From contig CM034314.1 of assembly GCA_019925795.1 (NCBI GenBank), positions 36,449,774 to 36,513,773 of the forward strand: a DNA stretch of 64,000 bases. The letters run 5' to 3'. Below are positions 9,790-21,564 of this stretch, one piece after another; position 1 is the first letter of the stretch, and every line of letters begins with the position of its first letter. Both the position numbers and the translations under genes were made by a program. The notes under the pieces were generated by a model that saw only the letters and a list, made by a program, of their open reading frames with translations, made no database searches and was not told the origin of the DNA. Source of the stretch: Dendrobium chrysotoxum (lineage: Eukaryota; Streptophyta; Magnoliopsida; Asparagales; Orchidaceae).

Positions 9790-10836
9790 GAGAGCATGTG
9801 GTACCTAGATAGTGGCTGCTTGAGGCATATGACTAGTGATATAAAGCAGTTCTTCACATTGGAGGCCAGGTCAGGAGGCAATGTGACATTAGGAGATAAC
9901 ACCACTAGGAAAGTGGTGGGCTCAAGTACAATTGGAAACTCTAAACACCTTTTGATTGAAAATATTTTATTAGTGGATGGTTTAAAGTTTAACATATTAA
10001 GCATTATTAAACTGTGTGATAAAGGCTTTGATATAAAATTTATTTCTAACAAATACATGATTAGCCTAGATGATAAACTTGTGTTAGAAGAAAATGAATG
10101 AATAATATTTATATGTTAGACTTGAATTATATTTAATACTCAAATTCTTTGTGCTTAAAAATAATAATAGATGATTCTTGGCTATGGCATAGGAGGCTAT
10201 GCCATGCAAGCATGAAAACTCTTAGGAATATCACCCAGAAAAACTTAGTTAGAGGCATACTTAAGTTAAACTTCACTAATGATCACCTATATGATGCCTA
10301 CCAACTAGGAAAATAAGTAAAATCATCATTTCATTCAATTAAGGATATCAACACCTCTAGGACACTAGAAATCCTTCATATGAACCTATTTGGACCTGTT
10401 AGCACTGCAAACCTAGGAAGGAAGACTTATGGATTTATGATAGTTGATGACTTCTCTAGATTCACTTGGGTAAGATTCTTAACACATAAGAGTGAGTCAT
10501 TTAAGGAATTTAGAACCTTCTCCACTTATATTCAAAGGAAATTAGGATGTGAAATCTCAACAATCCATAGTGATCACAGTGAAGAATTTGAAGATAGGTT
10601 TGAATCTTTCTGTCAAGAGATAGGAATAAAACATAACTTCTCTGCCCCTAAGACACCTCAACAGAATGAAATAGCTGAGAGAAATAATAGAATCTTGGTT
10701 GAAGCTACTAGGTCAATGTTAGCAGAATACACTCTCCCTAAATATTTTTGGGCAGAAGCAAAGAATACTGCTTGTTATGTTTTAAATAGGGTGAATGTTA
10801 TATCTAAAATTAATAAGACACCCTATGAACCAAATC
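9790..10836 (+). pseudogene. pol: Copia protease and integrase remnant (S2)
   Basis: The first open part (9796-10101) starts at the aspartic protease: WYLDSGCLRHM keeps the catalytic DSG triad and LLVDGLKFNILSI follows. After a stop come the integrase zinc-binding part (WHRRLCHAS, about 10180-10320, with stops) and the catalytic core (10380-10853). The core shows the FGP block, IHSDHSEEFE and the NFSAPKTPQQNE stretch holding the last acidic residue of the D,D(35)E site. The frame ends where family similarity stops near 10836, inside the integrase C-terminal part, so RT and RNase H are missing. Integrase would insert element DNA into the host genome; this copy is dead. Confidence 0.85.
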
Positions 10837-11108
10837 AATTCCAAAACACTTGAATTTGTCACTAGAGTTTAGGAATGAACTCTAAAGATGATTACAAAAG
10901 TTTGAAACAATTTGAAAATTTATTATATTTTCAATCATTTTATTTATTACATTTTCTTTAATTTTAAATTTCTTTTTATTTTTAAAGTTTTTGATGGGGA
11001 TTTTATTTTTATTTAAAAGTTCTCTAAATTTAGGATTGAATGAAATTTACTTTTTCAATTTTTTATTTGAATTGAAATTTTAATGATTTATTAAAAATCC
11101 TTGGTCAA
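10837..11108. other. AT-rich spacer between S2 and LR1-A
   Basis: Very T-rich sequence without a gene. TGATGGGGATTTT near 10991 could be the true left end of the LR1 repeat, but copy D gives no support because it starts at 59832 next to a LINE. Confidence 0.4.
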
Positions 11109-11590
11109 TTATGCAAGGTGCATTAGGGATCACTAATTGATAGACCAAATGAATTCTAAATAACCTGAGATTCAAACTATAGGTTAATTAAAATCCAAAA
11201 TTCAAACCCAAGAAATTTGAAGTCATCAAGATCTTTCTAGGGTTGAAATTAATGACCAATGTAAATACATCTATACACTTAGAAATTGAATTTTAGGTTA
11301 TAAAAAATAGGAATTATGTCACAATTAGTGGCATTCTAACCCTTATAGATGACATTATTAAACCATGAACAATCAAACCCTTATTTACTATGGATTTTCA
11401 TTTAGAGCAATTTCAAATCCTAGGTCAAATTATAATCATATGACCTAAATTACTCAATTGATGCCTTTAGAGGATTCAAATATTTATGAAAAATTTGTAG
11501 ACATCTCAAAGACATCCCCAATAATATTTCATTTAAATTTGAGCCCAAGATGAATTATATTTAACAAATAATGCCCAAAATATTCAGAGA

Positions 11591-11591
<1 letters not shown>

Positions 11592-11622
<31 letters not shown>
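11592..11622. repeat. (TA)n microsatellite
   Basis: About fifteen TA units in a row inside LR1 copy A. Copy D has no matching run at the aligned place (about 60300), so the tract arose after the copies separated. Confidence 0.9.
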
Positions 11623-11626
<4 letters not shown>

Positions 11627-13059
11627 CCTTAGGTGTTCAGACCATAGGGCTTTTAAAGTACTCCTCAAAATAATTTAATAGAGTTTATGAACAATCAATT
11701 TAGGAGTTATGAATTTTCTATGATCAAATAATTTCTCTAAATTTTAATTCCATTTAATTACATAGTCAACTGGCACTTTCCATTTGGCTCATTTTATTTA
11801 GCTAAGTAATCATTGGTTGGCTAACAGTTCTTGTGCTTTCTTTAATAACTATCTAATCTAAGATCAAACAGTTCTAAATCAAAGTCTCAAAATTATGGGA
11901 TTGAAGCACCAAACTCAGTCCAATGAAATTAGTGTTGTATATTGAAATGGATGGCTCTAATTTCATCTTCAACCTCCCACAATCAATTTAAGCCATAAAG
12001 GAAGTTGGTTTGATCTAGGAGTTATAGTTCATCAAATTGAATGCAATCAAATCCCAAAGCTTCATCTAAATATGGACATTCAATCTAATAATCAAATGTT
12101 GTTGGATTGAACATCCTCTTCACACTTGAGAGACTAGGAGTTTTATGCTTGAATTTGGGTTCTAACCTCAAGGAAGATTGAATTTATTTGGTTCTTGATT
12201 GGGTTGATTTCACCTAACCTCAAGGATCAATCCTCCTTTAGATTATAGAGCTGAAGGTCTATAAGATTAAGAGTTAATATTTGGCAAGGATGGGTTTGTA
12301 GAAGCTCACTTAAAGTCATCAGAAAATACCAATGATTAAGTTGGGGAGCTAAGGAATGAAAGCTAGAATCCTATGAAGTCTCTAGGAATAAAAATTAGGA
12401 GCCCTTTAGTATAACATTTAGGAGTATATATAGGGTTAATGGGGAGGCTTTAGGGTCTAATCTGGACTAGCCTAGGCCATACCTAGGCCCAATTTGTGTT
12501 GGGGATGGTCTAATAGGGTTTAAGGGATGATTCAGGAAAGTTTGAGCCCATGTGGGCATATGGATAGATAGTTAGAGGAGAACCCATATGATTGGGTGTC
12601 TATTTCTTAGATTTTTGGCCACCTCCAACCACCACTTGGCCTGAGATGATTGGGTCAGGTGTCTGAAAGATGCTTAAGTGTAATACATGCATTGGCTACC
12701 CTTGGGCTAGTTTAGGTGTGAACATGGTTCACAACTTTAAGGAATTTATGTGTTTGGATTAAACCAATTAGCTAACCTAGGTCAGGCCATGGGCTAGGCT
12801 AATTATGGTAGATGTACAGGGTCATGGGGCACTTAATGCAAATGTTGTCTTGGCCCAATTTGACATAAGTTTGAAGATGGTTCATGGGGAACCCCTTTTG
12901 ACCACTTGGGTCAATCCATATGCCAAATCCAAGTGGACCCAAGGGATGGGTCATCTAGCTTGATCCTTGGGAACCTAATGGACAATTCCATAGGTTTTGG
13001 ATGTCATGGTATGGTTTAGAGCATTGGATTTAAGGTTTAGAGGGTATAGGTTTAGCTTG

Positions 13060-13075
13060 GTCAATCATGATTGAC
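13060..13075. repeat. Perfect 16-bp palindrome in LR1-A
   Basis: GTCAATCATGATTGAC equals its own reverse complement. It is one of many GTCAA..TTGAC pairs in LR1; others are near 13218 (one arm mismatch) and 61966 in copy D. Confidence 0.85.
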
Positions 13076-14370
13076 TTGATCAACTAGAGTTAACAAAGGG
13101 TTAGGGTTGGGTCTAACCAATTCCAAACAATATTTGGAACTTGCTGGAGGAGGTTTTCGATCATAGCATGTCCTATATGCATAAAATGCATGTTTAATGT
13201 CTTAAGGCTTGATTTGGTCAATCTAGGTTGACTTGGTTAGCCAATCTTGAATAAGGCTTGGATTTAGGTTCAATCCACTTCATTTGTCATTTGAAATTTA
13301 TTATAAGTGGTCTTGTATCATGGTATGATTGAGCTAAGAAGGATTTACTCAAATGTTCATTTATGACCACTTTAGGTTTTAAGGGATTTTTGTCAACTAT
13401 GGTTTACCAAAGGTTCAATTGGGTTTAGCCATGTATGATTCAAGGTTTGAAAACATTTAGAGGATTTGGTGGGGTTTAGGTATGTTTCTATATATGATTT
13501 AAGGTTTAGGGTTAAAGGGTCCTTTAATGGTCAAATTGGCCAATGATGGCCAACCTAGCCCATTCAAGGGTTCAATATGACCTTTGCATGATCATGAATG
13601 ATTATTCAATGCCTAGGATAAGAATCCATATCTTGGATTGGATAAATTAGTATGATTTATGTATATTAAGTGTTTATGTTTAAAAGGGGTCCATAGGACA
13701 AATTAGGTCAACCTAAGAACCATATTCAACCATAGACTCAAATGAATTCAAATCAATATAATGATGATTATGAACATGTTCAATGAGTTTGAAAAGGCTT
13801 CCAAGGGGGTTTACATCAAGATGCCTTGCCCATTGACATCTGTTATAAATATTTGAAGGTTTTGTATACTTTGAATTGCTTTGTGTGTTAGGGTTTACAA
13901 GGTCATGAAGGCCTCTATAATGTCTAGGTAGACTCTAGGGACAAGCCTAATCAAGTTATAAATGAATAAACACCATTCTAGAGCCTTTACCCAGGATTTT
14001 GAATCAGTTGAAAATTCCCCTTAAACATGAAAAAGCCCAAAGGCTATAGGCTCTAGATTTGAACATTAGATTTTAGGGTTTGGGGTTTTAAGCTAGATTT
14101 GGATTTAGATTTGATTTAGGGATAAGGTTTATCTTTGATTGAAGAGTTTATGATTTAAAATACTCAAATCATTAAACCATTGGGTGATTGACAATGATTG
14201 AGTGACTGATCAATTAACCATAAAGGGTGATTGTTAAATGATTGATTTGGAATTTAATGATTGAATCACCATACTAGAGGATAATAAAGAATTAGATTTA
14301 AGCTTTAAAGTGGAGTTCAAGCAATTGAAAATCAATATTAAAGCTTTGACCTCAGATAAAAGTGAGATCA

Positions 14371-15745
14371 ATAAATGGACCCCCAATAGTTGTGTTAAAC
14401 TTGAAAAGTAAATCCCATGCGTTTATATTGACTGAAGTTATCAATTGAATTTAAAAGGATTTAACTGACAAATACCTAATAAAAATGATCTTAAATAGGA
14501 AGATTTTATAAGGATGAACATCTAATAGAGAAATCACCTCTATAAAAAAGATTTAATCTTGAAGAGAACTTGAAAAGGAGATCTATCCAAAAATAAGTCA
14601 GATTCAATTTGATTTATAAAGAGTGTCTTATCTCTACCTATTTACATCGAAACAAAAAAGAAGGATAACTTAATATTCACCTGACCATATTTAAATAATG
14701 AATAAAGAGATTTTGAAAGATTTAATGTCTGCCTGACCATATGAAATTAAAAAGACACAAAGATTTATGGGGTCCAACATTTGCTTGATCAAATCAAAAT
14801 AATAGAGAATGAAGATTTAGAAACACACCTAACATAATCAAAATAGTGAGTAGGATTGATACCTGAATGAAAGGTCACTTTTAAATAAGAAAAATTGAGA
14901 TATTCAAATGAGAGGTGACTCTCAAATGAATGGATTTAATGGTTAGATTTAGAAAATACTAGGAATCATATTACTAGTCATCCAGAATTTAATAGGAGGG
15001 ATGCCATAAAAGAGGACTTGTACTTAGAGTCTATAGGATGCCAAAAAAGTAGGATTATACTTAAAGACAGAATTAAGCTGGATGGGTGCCATAAAATTGG
15101 ACTTATACCAGAAGTCTATAGGATGCCATAAAAATAAACTTATACCTAAATAATGATTTAAGCAAGATGGCTGCCATAAAAGCAAACTTATATAGAATGC
15201 CATAAAAATAGACTTATGTCTAATGATAGATTTAAACTTGAATGAGAGATCTATCTAAAATAAATAGATTTAAGGGATTTAAATGTGAAATAATTCTCAA
15301 ATGAATAGATTCAATGGTTAGATTGAGAAAGGGATCGTATTACCCAATTAATCAAAATTCAAAAGGAAGGGATGCCATAAAAGTGGACTTATACATAAAC
15401 CTTAAGAAAAAAATTAAATTTGATTGGGAGATCTATCACAAACAAACAGGTTTAATTAATTCAATTAAGCAAGAACTCTCAAATAAAAAGATTCATTAGT
15501 CAAACAAGATAATACCCAGGATTGTATCACCTGATCTACCAGGTTCCAAGAAGAAAGGATGCCACTAGGAAACCTATACCAATCTTTGAAGATAAATTTA
15601 ATCAAGCAATGCAAATTTTTAAAATTTACAAACTTTAGTATATCATTTCAGACCCAATTCTATCATCCGAACCCATTTTATTGTACAAAACTTCAAGAAA
15701 CTCAAATAATTTATCAAAATTTAATAAATATTTTATTGATTTAAT
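14371..15745 (-). repeat. Tandem repeats in Tat-type 3' region
   Basis: Between the integrase remnant and LR1-A. About eight units of the form TGCCATAAAA..GACTTATAC start near 15001, 15037, 15084, 15120, 15169, 15196, 15369 and 15557. They sit inside a larger unit of roughly 180-190 bp: blocks with CTCTCAAATGAATGGATT recur near 14920, 15290 and 15475. A separate unit of about 60 bp containing CTGACCATAT occurs near 14680-14800. Tandem repeats between integrase and the 3' LTR are a known feature of Tat/Ogre-like elements. Short open frames here are chance. Confidence 0.75.
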
Positions 15746-15789
15746 GTTTATCATGTACAAATACTAGCCATCATAGTATTTTTTAAGAT

Positions 15790-17565
15790 ATCACCGATTT
15801 ATGGGCAACATGGGATGATCTCCTTTATAGTTAACCAATTATTAGGACCCCCCTCGGTAGACCATCTCCAGCATGAAAAGACCTTCCCAGGTTTGCTTGA
15901 ATTTACCACCCATCCTCAAATGGATCAAAACAGATCTTCTTAGAACAAGAATGAAGTCTCTTACTTGTTATGTTCTCAGTTGAACCATCTTATTATGTGC
16001 CTGAATCATTGTAGCTTTATATAACTCAAGATTCTGCTAAGCTTGCAAATGCTTCTCTTTTAGACCTTTGAGTTCTTCTACTCTAAATTTTGTATTTTAT
16101 TCTTCTATAATTTTATAATTTACTGTAATGAGCAATGAAGGTAGCTATACCTCCAAAGGGAGAGAAACCTTTGCTCCTAAAACTATAGCAAGCGATATAG
16201 ATTGAGTAGGAGTTCTATATGTGATTCATATACTCACAAAAATTCTCTTAGCTTTTCATGCCATTGTCATTTATTATTATCCAGGATTTTCTTTAGGATC
16301 CACACCAAAGTTTTATTAAAGGCCTTAACTAATCAATTTGCCTGAGGATAATAGATAGTTGAGTATCTCCAATCTATTTCATGAGGTCTAGCAAAATTAT
16401 TTATTTTGGTACTTCTATAGGACGAGCCTTTATCATATATGATTTGATGAGGAACACCGAATCGATATATAATATAGTCTTGAAAAAAGTTTAACACTTA
16501 ATGAGATTTAACTTCTCTCAAAGGAATTACTTTAGCCCAATTTGATAAATAACCTATAGCTTCTAATATAAACCTATGTCTTCTAGAAGATGGCAGGTCA
16601 ATTAGACTAATAATATTCTTGCTCCAGCTTTAAAATGGCAATGAAGTAACTATCAGATGTAGGATATTAGGTGGTTGATATAGAACTACATCGAATACCT
16701 AACACTGATGACATCGATATGCAACATTCATTCAATCATCTATCATTGATGGCTAATAATATCCCATCTATTTAATCTTCATTTTATTTTAGGACCAGAC
16801 TGGTGAGCACCACATAAGTCAGCATAAACTTCTTTTACTATATTTTTAGTTTCTATTTTACTGAGATAATGTAACCACATTTGATTGTATGATCTTCTAT
16901 AGAGGGTTCCATTGATTAGGGTATAAGATATGGATCTTCTTTTTATCTAATCCATAATTAATTTATCTTAAGAGAGCTTATATTCTTAAAAATAGTCAAT
17001 GAAGAATTTTCTCCAATCTATTTCTTCATAATCTACAATGAAAATAGTTTTCACCTCAACAGAGGATTTTCTATTTATATATTCCATATCAATTGGTGAT
17101 AAGACCTTGCAACATTGCACCTTTATCAGAATTGAGTCCTCTTTAGGATAAGCTAACTCTTTAGAAAGCTTTGTTATGGCATCTGCCATGGTATTTATTC
17201 TATGTGGTATTCTATATAAAGTCATGTTCAAAATTTTCTCTAATAATTTCATTGTATACTAGTGATAAGGAGCCAGGTTTGGCTTTAACACTTTATATGT
17301 ACATATAACCTAGATGACAATAAGTTGTGAATCTCTATATACCCTTACTTCTTTGATATCATTTAAGATTGTCAACTCTAAGCTAGTTATCAGTGCCTTA
17401 TATTCAGCTTCATTATTTATATATATTTCTAACTAATGATAGGATTAGTACATCAAACCTTTATCTAGGGTGATGAATATAATACTAATTCTAGTAATCC
17501 TAGAGAATATATCTTGTGGTCCTTTATCTTTTAGACTAGATGCACCATCAAAATAAGGTTCCCAA
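15790..17565 (-). pseudogene. pol: Tat-lineage gypsy RNase H and integrase remnant
   Basis: Minus-strand Ty3/gypsy polyprotein. RNase H comes first (right side): YFDGAS near 17530, NNEAEYKAL near 17410 and RDSQLI near 17340 carry the acidic residues. A connecting part with MADAITKLSKEL (16986-17252) follows. Integrase shows the GAHQSGPK string of its zinc-binding part (about 16800), YPQAN near 16340 and WHEKLRE near 16250; its C-terminal part runs to about 15790. The RNase H/integrase linker and these motifs resemble the Tat/Ogre lineage rather than Athila. Stops and frameshifts are everywhere. The right end is cut abruptly at 17565-17570, where LINE sequence begins, so RT, protease and gag are missing. 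Confidence 0.75.
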
Positions 17566-17569
17566 ATAT

Positions 17570-18128
17570 TGCCATAAGTGACCCCTATTCCAAATAAAAT
17601 TATTACCAGAAAAACCAATATCAACTAAATTATAATCCAAAATCATGTTACTAAAATCCTCTATAGATCAATAAGAAGGGGGAAGAGCCTTCTATCCTCT
17701 CAGAAGGATTAGTAATAGCATTAAAATCACCACCAACAAGCCAAGGTAAATTACAAATACTATAAAAATTTATGATTTAATCTCAAAGTAATTTCCTAAT
17801 GTAATAGGTAGAAGCAGCATACACAAAAGAAGCACAACAATGAACGAAAATTAAAAACCTCCACCTTACAATGCATTACTTGAGTAAAGTCACCAATAAC
17901 ATCAATTTTAATAGGATCCTTCCAAAGAACCCAAATCGTATTAGCCATATTCAAAATAGCATAATTAAAACTCAAAAACTGAGAGATGCTAATCAACTTG
18001 GTAGAAGAAATAAGAGGTTCAAGCAAAACAAGAATAGAAACATCATGAACACTACATAAATTCTTAACACGTAATCTAGAAGAGGGAAAACTAATGCCCC
18101 TCACATTCCAAATAATAGAATTAAACAT
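17570..18128 (-). pseudogene. LINE ORF2 endonuclease N-terminus (L1a)
   Basis: ORF2 starts at an ATG at 18128 (MFNSIIWNVRG), 50 bp after the ORF1 stop once S3 is taken out. WNVRG is the opening motif of the apurinic-type endonuclease that nicks target DNA for reverse transcription. LVLLEPLI follows, the place of the catalytic glutamate block. About 130 codons on, after a frameshift, LVGGDFNAI (near 17715-17745) carries the conserved GDFN motif, and FSGNNFIWN comes after it. The match ends at about 17570, so RT, zinc finger and RNase H are absent. Broken by frameshifts and truncation. Confidence 0.8.
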
Positions 18129-18185
18129 AAAAAATAAAATTAATGAGAAGTATGCGAGCGGGTGGTCCTAGGAGATTGTCATATG

Positions 18186-18190
18186 AAATT
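18186..18190. repeat. Target-site duplication of S3, left copy
   Basis: AAATT directly left of the S3 LTR start TGAAAGTTC; identical to 28232-28236. Confidence 0.8.
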
Positions 18191-18589
18191 TGAAAGTTCG
18201 TTAGGGATGTTAAGCCCTTATGAACTAACCCGAGGCTAACCAAGAGGGGGGGTGGGGGTGAATTGGTAGTTTTTAAAAAATTCATGAGCAAAAATGATTT
18301 TGAAAACCTTTTTGAATATTTTGAAAAAACTACAATTTCTCAATGATGTGAAGGTGTTTAACGAAACAAAATAATAACTTTAATCACATGATCATCAACA
18401 AAAAAGTAAAGTGCATAAAATAATCAGAAAGAACACACCAGATTTTATAGTGGTTTGGTTAACTTGACCTACGTCCACTCCCCGGAGCCTCCCCTCTAGG
18501 TATTGCACTAAAATAAAGTGACTCTCCTTCTGCTCCCACAGCAAAGTGGAGATGCCTTTACAAAACTTCTTTTCACCAACCCGGTGAGG

Positions 18590-18706
18590 CAGACAACCCA
18601 GACTCCTTGTGCTTCCTCCTGAAGTAGGCAGAGAACCTTACCTCCTTTCACTTCATCCTGAAGCAGGCAGAGAACCTTGAACTTCTTGCAGATAATGCTT
18701 TTTTAG
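18590..18706 (-). repeat. 39-bp minisatellite in S3 3' LTR
   Basis: Units starting CAGA(G/C)AACC at 18590, 18629 and 18668 are spaced by exactly 39 bp, with CTTC(C/A)TCCTGAAG in each. The 5' LTR has the same three units (26875, 26914, 26953) and S5 has four. Confidence 0.85.
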
Positions 18707-18944
18707 AGCACCAAGGGACAAGGGACGACGATTGGAGACGACATCACAAATCCTTGCTTGGAGTAATCTTTGTGAACACCTCACAAACTCCCCTTCATAA
18801 GATTCTCTCTCTCTCTCCCAAGCTCTCCCTCTCTCTCTCAAAGCTCTCTCAGGAAAGGACAACAGCAAAAGATCTCAACAGTAGCAAAAAAGAGATCTTA
18901 AATAAAAGGGCTAAAAAATTGCCCTAAATTTCAACTTGCTGTTA

Positions 18945-19745
18945 AAGATCATCCAGGATGATCTATCGATTGTCCTGTATGATTAGTGTAAATCAGCCCC
19001 ATATGGCCTGGACAATCTGGTTCCTCTGGACGATTAGAAGGCAAGGTTTATTCAGATCATCTGGAACGATTCAGCGATCATCCTGGATGATTAGTTTAAA
19101 TCAGGAATATCATCCAGCAGACAGTTTAGGATGCCAGGAGAAAAGCATGGATGATCTAAAGAAAATGACTTGATCATCCGGGATAATATGTATATCGTCC
19201 TGTATGATTAATTCAAAATGCCCAAAATCATTCGGCACATAGTTCGAGTCATCCAAGATAATTATGCTGGATGATTTTAAAATAACTTGATCGTCCAGGA
19301 TAATATCTCTATCATCCTGTATAATTAGTTCAAAAATGGAAGTATCGTCTGATAGATAGTTCGAGTCATCCAGGTGAAATGCACTGGGTGACAAGGATTT
19401 CTAATATATTGCCTAGGATGATCTTGCGATCGTCCAGGATGATGTGATCGATCCATCAGGCCTGAATTACTTTTCTTAATCACATGACTAATTTAGGCAT
19501 GATTGTAATGAATCATTCAAGATGATACATGTATCGTTCGGGATGATTAGATAAAAATTTTATAAATAAAAACTTGCCTAACTTAGTCTAGCGGCTGAGA
19601 ATTTTTGATTTGAACATATCATCCTATACGATGGGTGTATCATCCAGGATGATCTACTTAATCAGACTAACTTAACATGGCTATTTTAATTAGGATTTTT
19701 ATTTTTAATGGATCGTCCAGGATGATATTATGATTGTCTAGGATG
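18945..19745 (-). promoter_or_regulatory. Palindrome array (GTCC-type) in S3 3' LTR
   Basis: Many copies of a palindrome with core CGTCC-n-GGACG or its CpG-decayed form CATCC-n-GGATG. AGATCATCCAGGATGATCT at 18946-18964 has perfect 9-bp arms around one base. The array has the same placement in the LTR as the GTAC-type array of the solo LTR and S2, but a different core. It lies upstream of the leader when read on the minus strand. Confidence 0.85.
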
Positions 19746-20019
19746 ATATGAACAAAATTAGAATAGAAACTCTAACTCACTAAAAATTTTCTCCTCAGTG
19801 TGTATGTGCAAGGTTACTTAGCTTGGGGATCCATTACATTACATTAGACTCAATAAAGGTGAAAAATTACATTGAACCTGAAACAAACACATACTGACTC
19901 GATCTTGAGCTGGCTTGAATATCAGTTGATCTTGTGAACTTGTAAGGTTAGGAAATCAAGCAGAAATAGAGATGTTTGTCATCATCAAAATCATAATCCT
20001 TGAATTCAGATTTGCAACA

Positions 20020-21560
20020 ATCTCTCCCTTTTTTATGATGGTAAATATTTGTTAGATAATTTTCAATTCAGTAAATAAAATACAGAGCAAGGAAAACTGA
20101 GCAATATAAATTCTATTAGCCAGACAAACAGTACAGGGACACTGAATACTAAAAACTCAAAAGTACAATGACCTAGAATACTAACAATCCAAACTACTCC
20201 CCCCTTTTGACATCTCAAAAAGGGGAAAAACAGAAAAAAAACATCACAGAGAAATAGAGAAAGATAGTAAAAAAATAGCACTAAAAATAGGAAAAGCAAC
20301 CAATCTAGTAAAATGGGGGACCCAAAAATAAAAAAAATCACAATCAAAGTAAAGATAGAAAAACAAAAAATAAACATGAGGAAACAACAATAAAAACTAA
20401 AAAGGATTTTTTTTTGAATCGATCTGCTCTAGTAAATCAAAATTTTTCCTTAATTTTCAATTCAAAAGCCAATAAGAAGAAAATTGACGACACTGGAATC
20501 CAAAAAAGTTAGAAAATTTATTTTCGTAACTCATACCTCGGACACCTTACAGGTTCATATTCCTTTCAAATAAAAGTCTAATTTAAAAGAAAAGAAATTA
20601 GATTTGAAAAGAGATCATTTTAAGCCTCGTTCTAGAAAAATATCTGATAAAATAATATTATAAAATAAGGAACCAGGAATCATGATTTTTAATCTCAAGT
20701 TTTTGAAAGTATTAAGTGGCGTATAAATTTTTCTAAGACATTTAAAGATCTGAAAGGGAAGAAAGCTTATTTTTTGGTGGGCTCATTTTGTGCATCTTTT
20801 TCAATTTATTTGGCGCACTTTGCTCATCTTTTGATTTTTGATACACTTGGTATATCTTTCCAATTTTTTTAGCATCATTGTGTGTCTTTTCATTTTTCGG
20901 CCCATTTTATGCCGCTTTTTATTTCTTTTGCAAGCTTGCTTTCTTTTATAATCTCTAAAGAATCTCAATTGTGAAATTATCTTCCAAACATAAGAGAAGA
21001 AAAAACTCACTCTCTATAATAAGGAGTAATTCATAAAACAAAATCATACTTCATATGATAAGTGTAATCACCTGATTAAGAAAAATATAACAATAATTCA
21101 TTGCTTTGAAAATACTATTTATATAAGATAGATTACTGTAGGAAGATAAAATAGATCTCTATTTCAAAAACCAACTTTTTAATTTTGAAAGCGAATTTTA
21201 TCCAAAAGGAATAATATACCATTAAAGGAGTTAGAGGAAGAGAAATAATCATCAATATTTCTTCCATTTAACTATTTCAGAGGAGTCAATCACTACTTAC
21301 AAGCTTCCAAATATAAAATAAGGTAAAACTCTCAGTTAGAAGTTTATCAGCAGTAGTGAGCAGTGATCTGATTCTAAAAAAAATAAATATTAAATTAACA
21401 ATAATAGAAAAGCGCATAAACAAAAATGACTAAATTATGTAACCAATAATAATAGAAGAAAAATAGTAGTGAATAAAAATAAAAAAAGATACAGGAAATC
21501 AATTCAAACAAAAACAAAAGAAAAAAGGAAAAAAAATAAAAAATTCAGAAGTCATAAATC
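20020..21560 (-). other. S3 3' non-coding region with two polypurine tracts
   Basis: Between the RNase H end and the 3' LTR. The LTR-proximal tract (20020-20041) reads AAAAAAGGGAGAGAT on the minus strand. A second tract (about 20193-20225) reads as an AAAAGGGGGGAG run with a GATGTC string before it. Multiple polypurine tracts are typical of Sireviruses. The rest is A/T-rich. Two short open frames (hydrophobic at 20063-20377, lysine-rich at 20801-21010) follow base composition and are not called as genes. Confidence 0.65.
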
Positions 21561-21564
21561 ATCA

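Larger units (their letters stand above)
6855..10836 (+). mobile_element. Sirevirus S2, truncated 5' part
   Basis: A plus-strand Ty1/copia element inserted into S1. It has a 5' LTR (6855-8652), a primer-binding site, gag, protease and the front of integrase, then breaks off near 10836 in the integrase C-terminus. RT, RNase H and the 3' LTR are missing, so only one side of the insertion can be read; the left flank is GGATG (6850-6854). The LTR is related to the solo LTR at 1954 but clearly diverged from it, so the two are separate insertions. Confidence 0.8.
11109..14370. repeat. LR1 long repeat, copy A
   Basis: About 3.26 kb, aligning along its length with 59832-63110 and partly with 29958-30454 plus 38038-38249, all in the same orientation. 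It holds no open frame. It is rich in GTCAA and TTGAC strings, often arranged as palindromes. It abuts Tat-lineage 3' sequence at 14370, so it could be the 3' LTR of that minus-strand element; Tat elements are known for very long LTRs. Against this, copies B/C, D and E show TATA-like strings reading on the plus strand. Orientation is unresolved. Confidence 0.7.
18191..20019 (-). repeat. S3 3' LTR
   Basis: Plus-strand ends TGAAAGTTC and TTGCAACA, giving the normal TG..CA termini. It matches 26485-28231 along its length, with small indels. It holds the G-tract (about 18245), the conserved R/U5 motif (18433-18478), three 39-bp minisatellite units (18590-18700), CT-rich leader sequence (18800-18850) and the palindrome array. 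Confidence 0.85.

Noticed and set aside
15314..15744. Two 61-codon frames
   Set aside because: They fall in the Tat tandem-repeat region and follow its repeats; no family similarity.
20063..20377. 104-codon hydrophobic frame on the minus strand, like an envelope protein
   Set aside because: It is the T-rich complement of A-rich 3' non-coding sequence around the polypurine tract. It has no signal or fusion-type pattern and no counterpart in S4.
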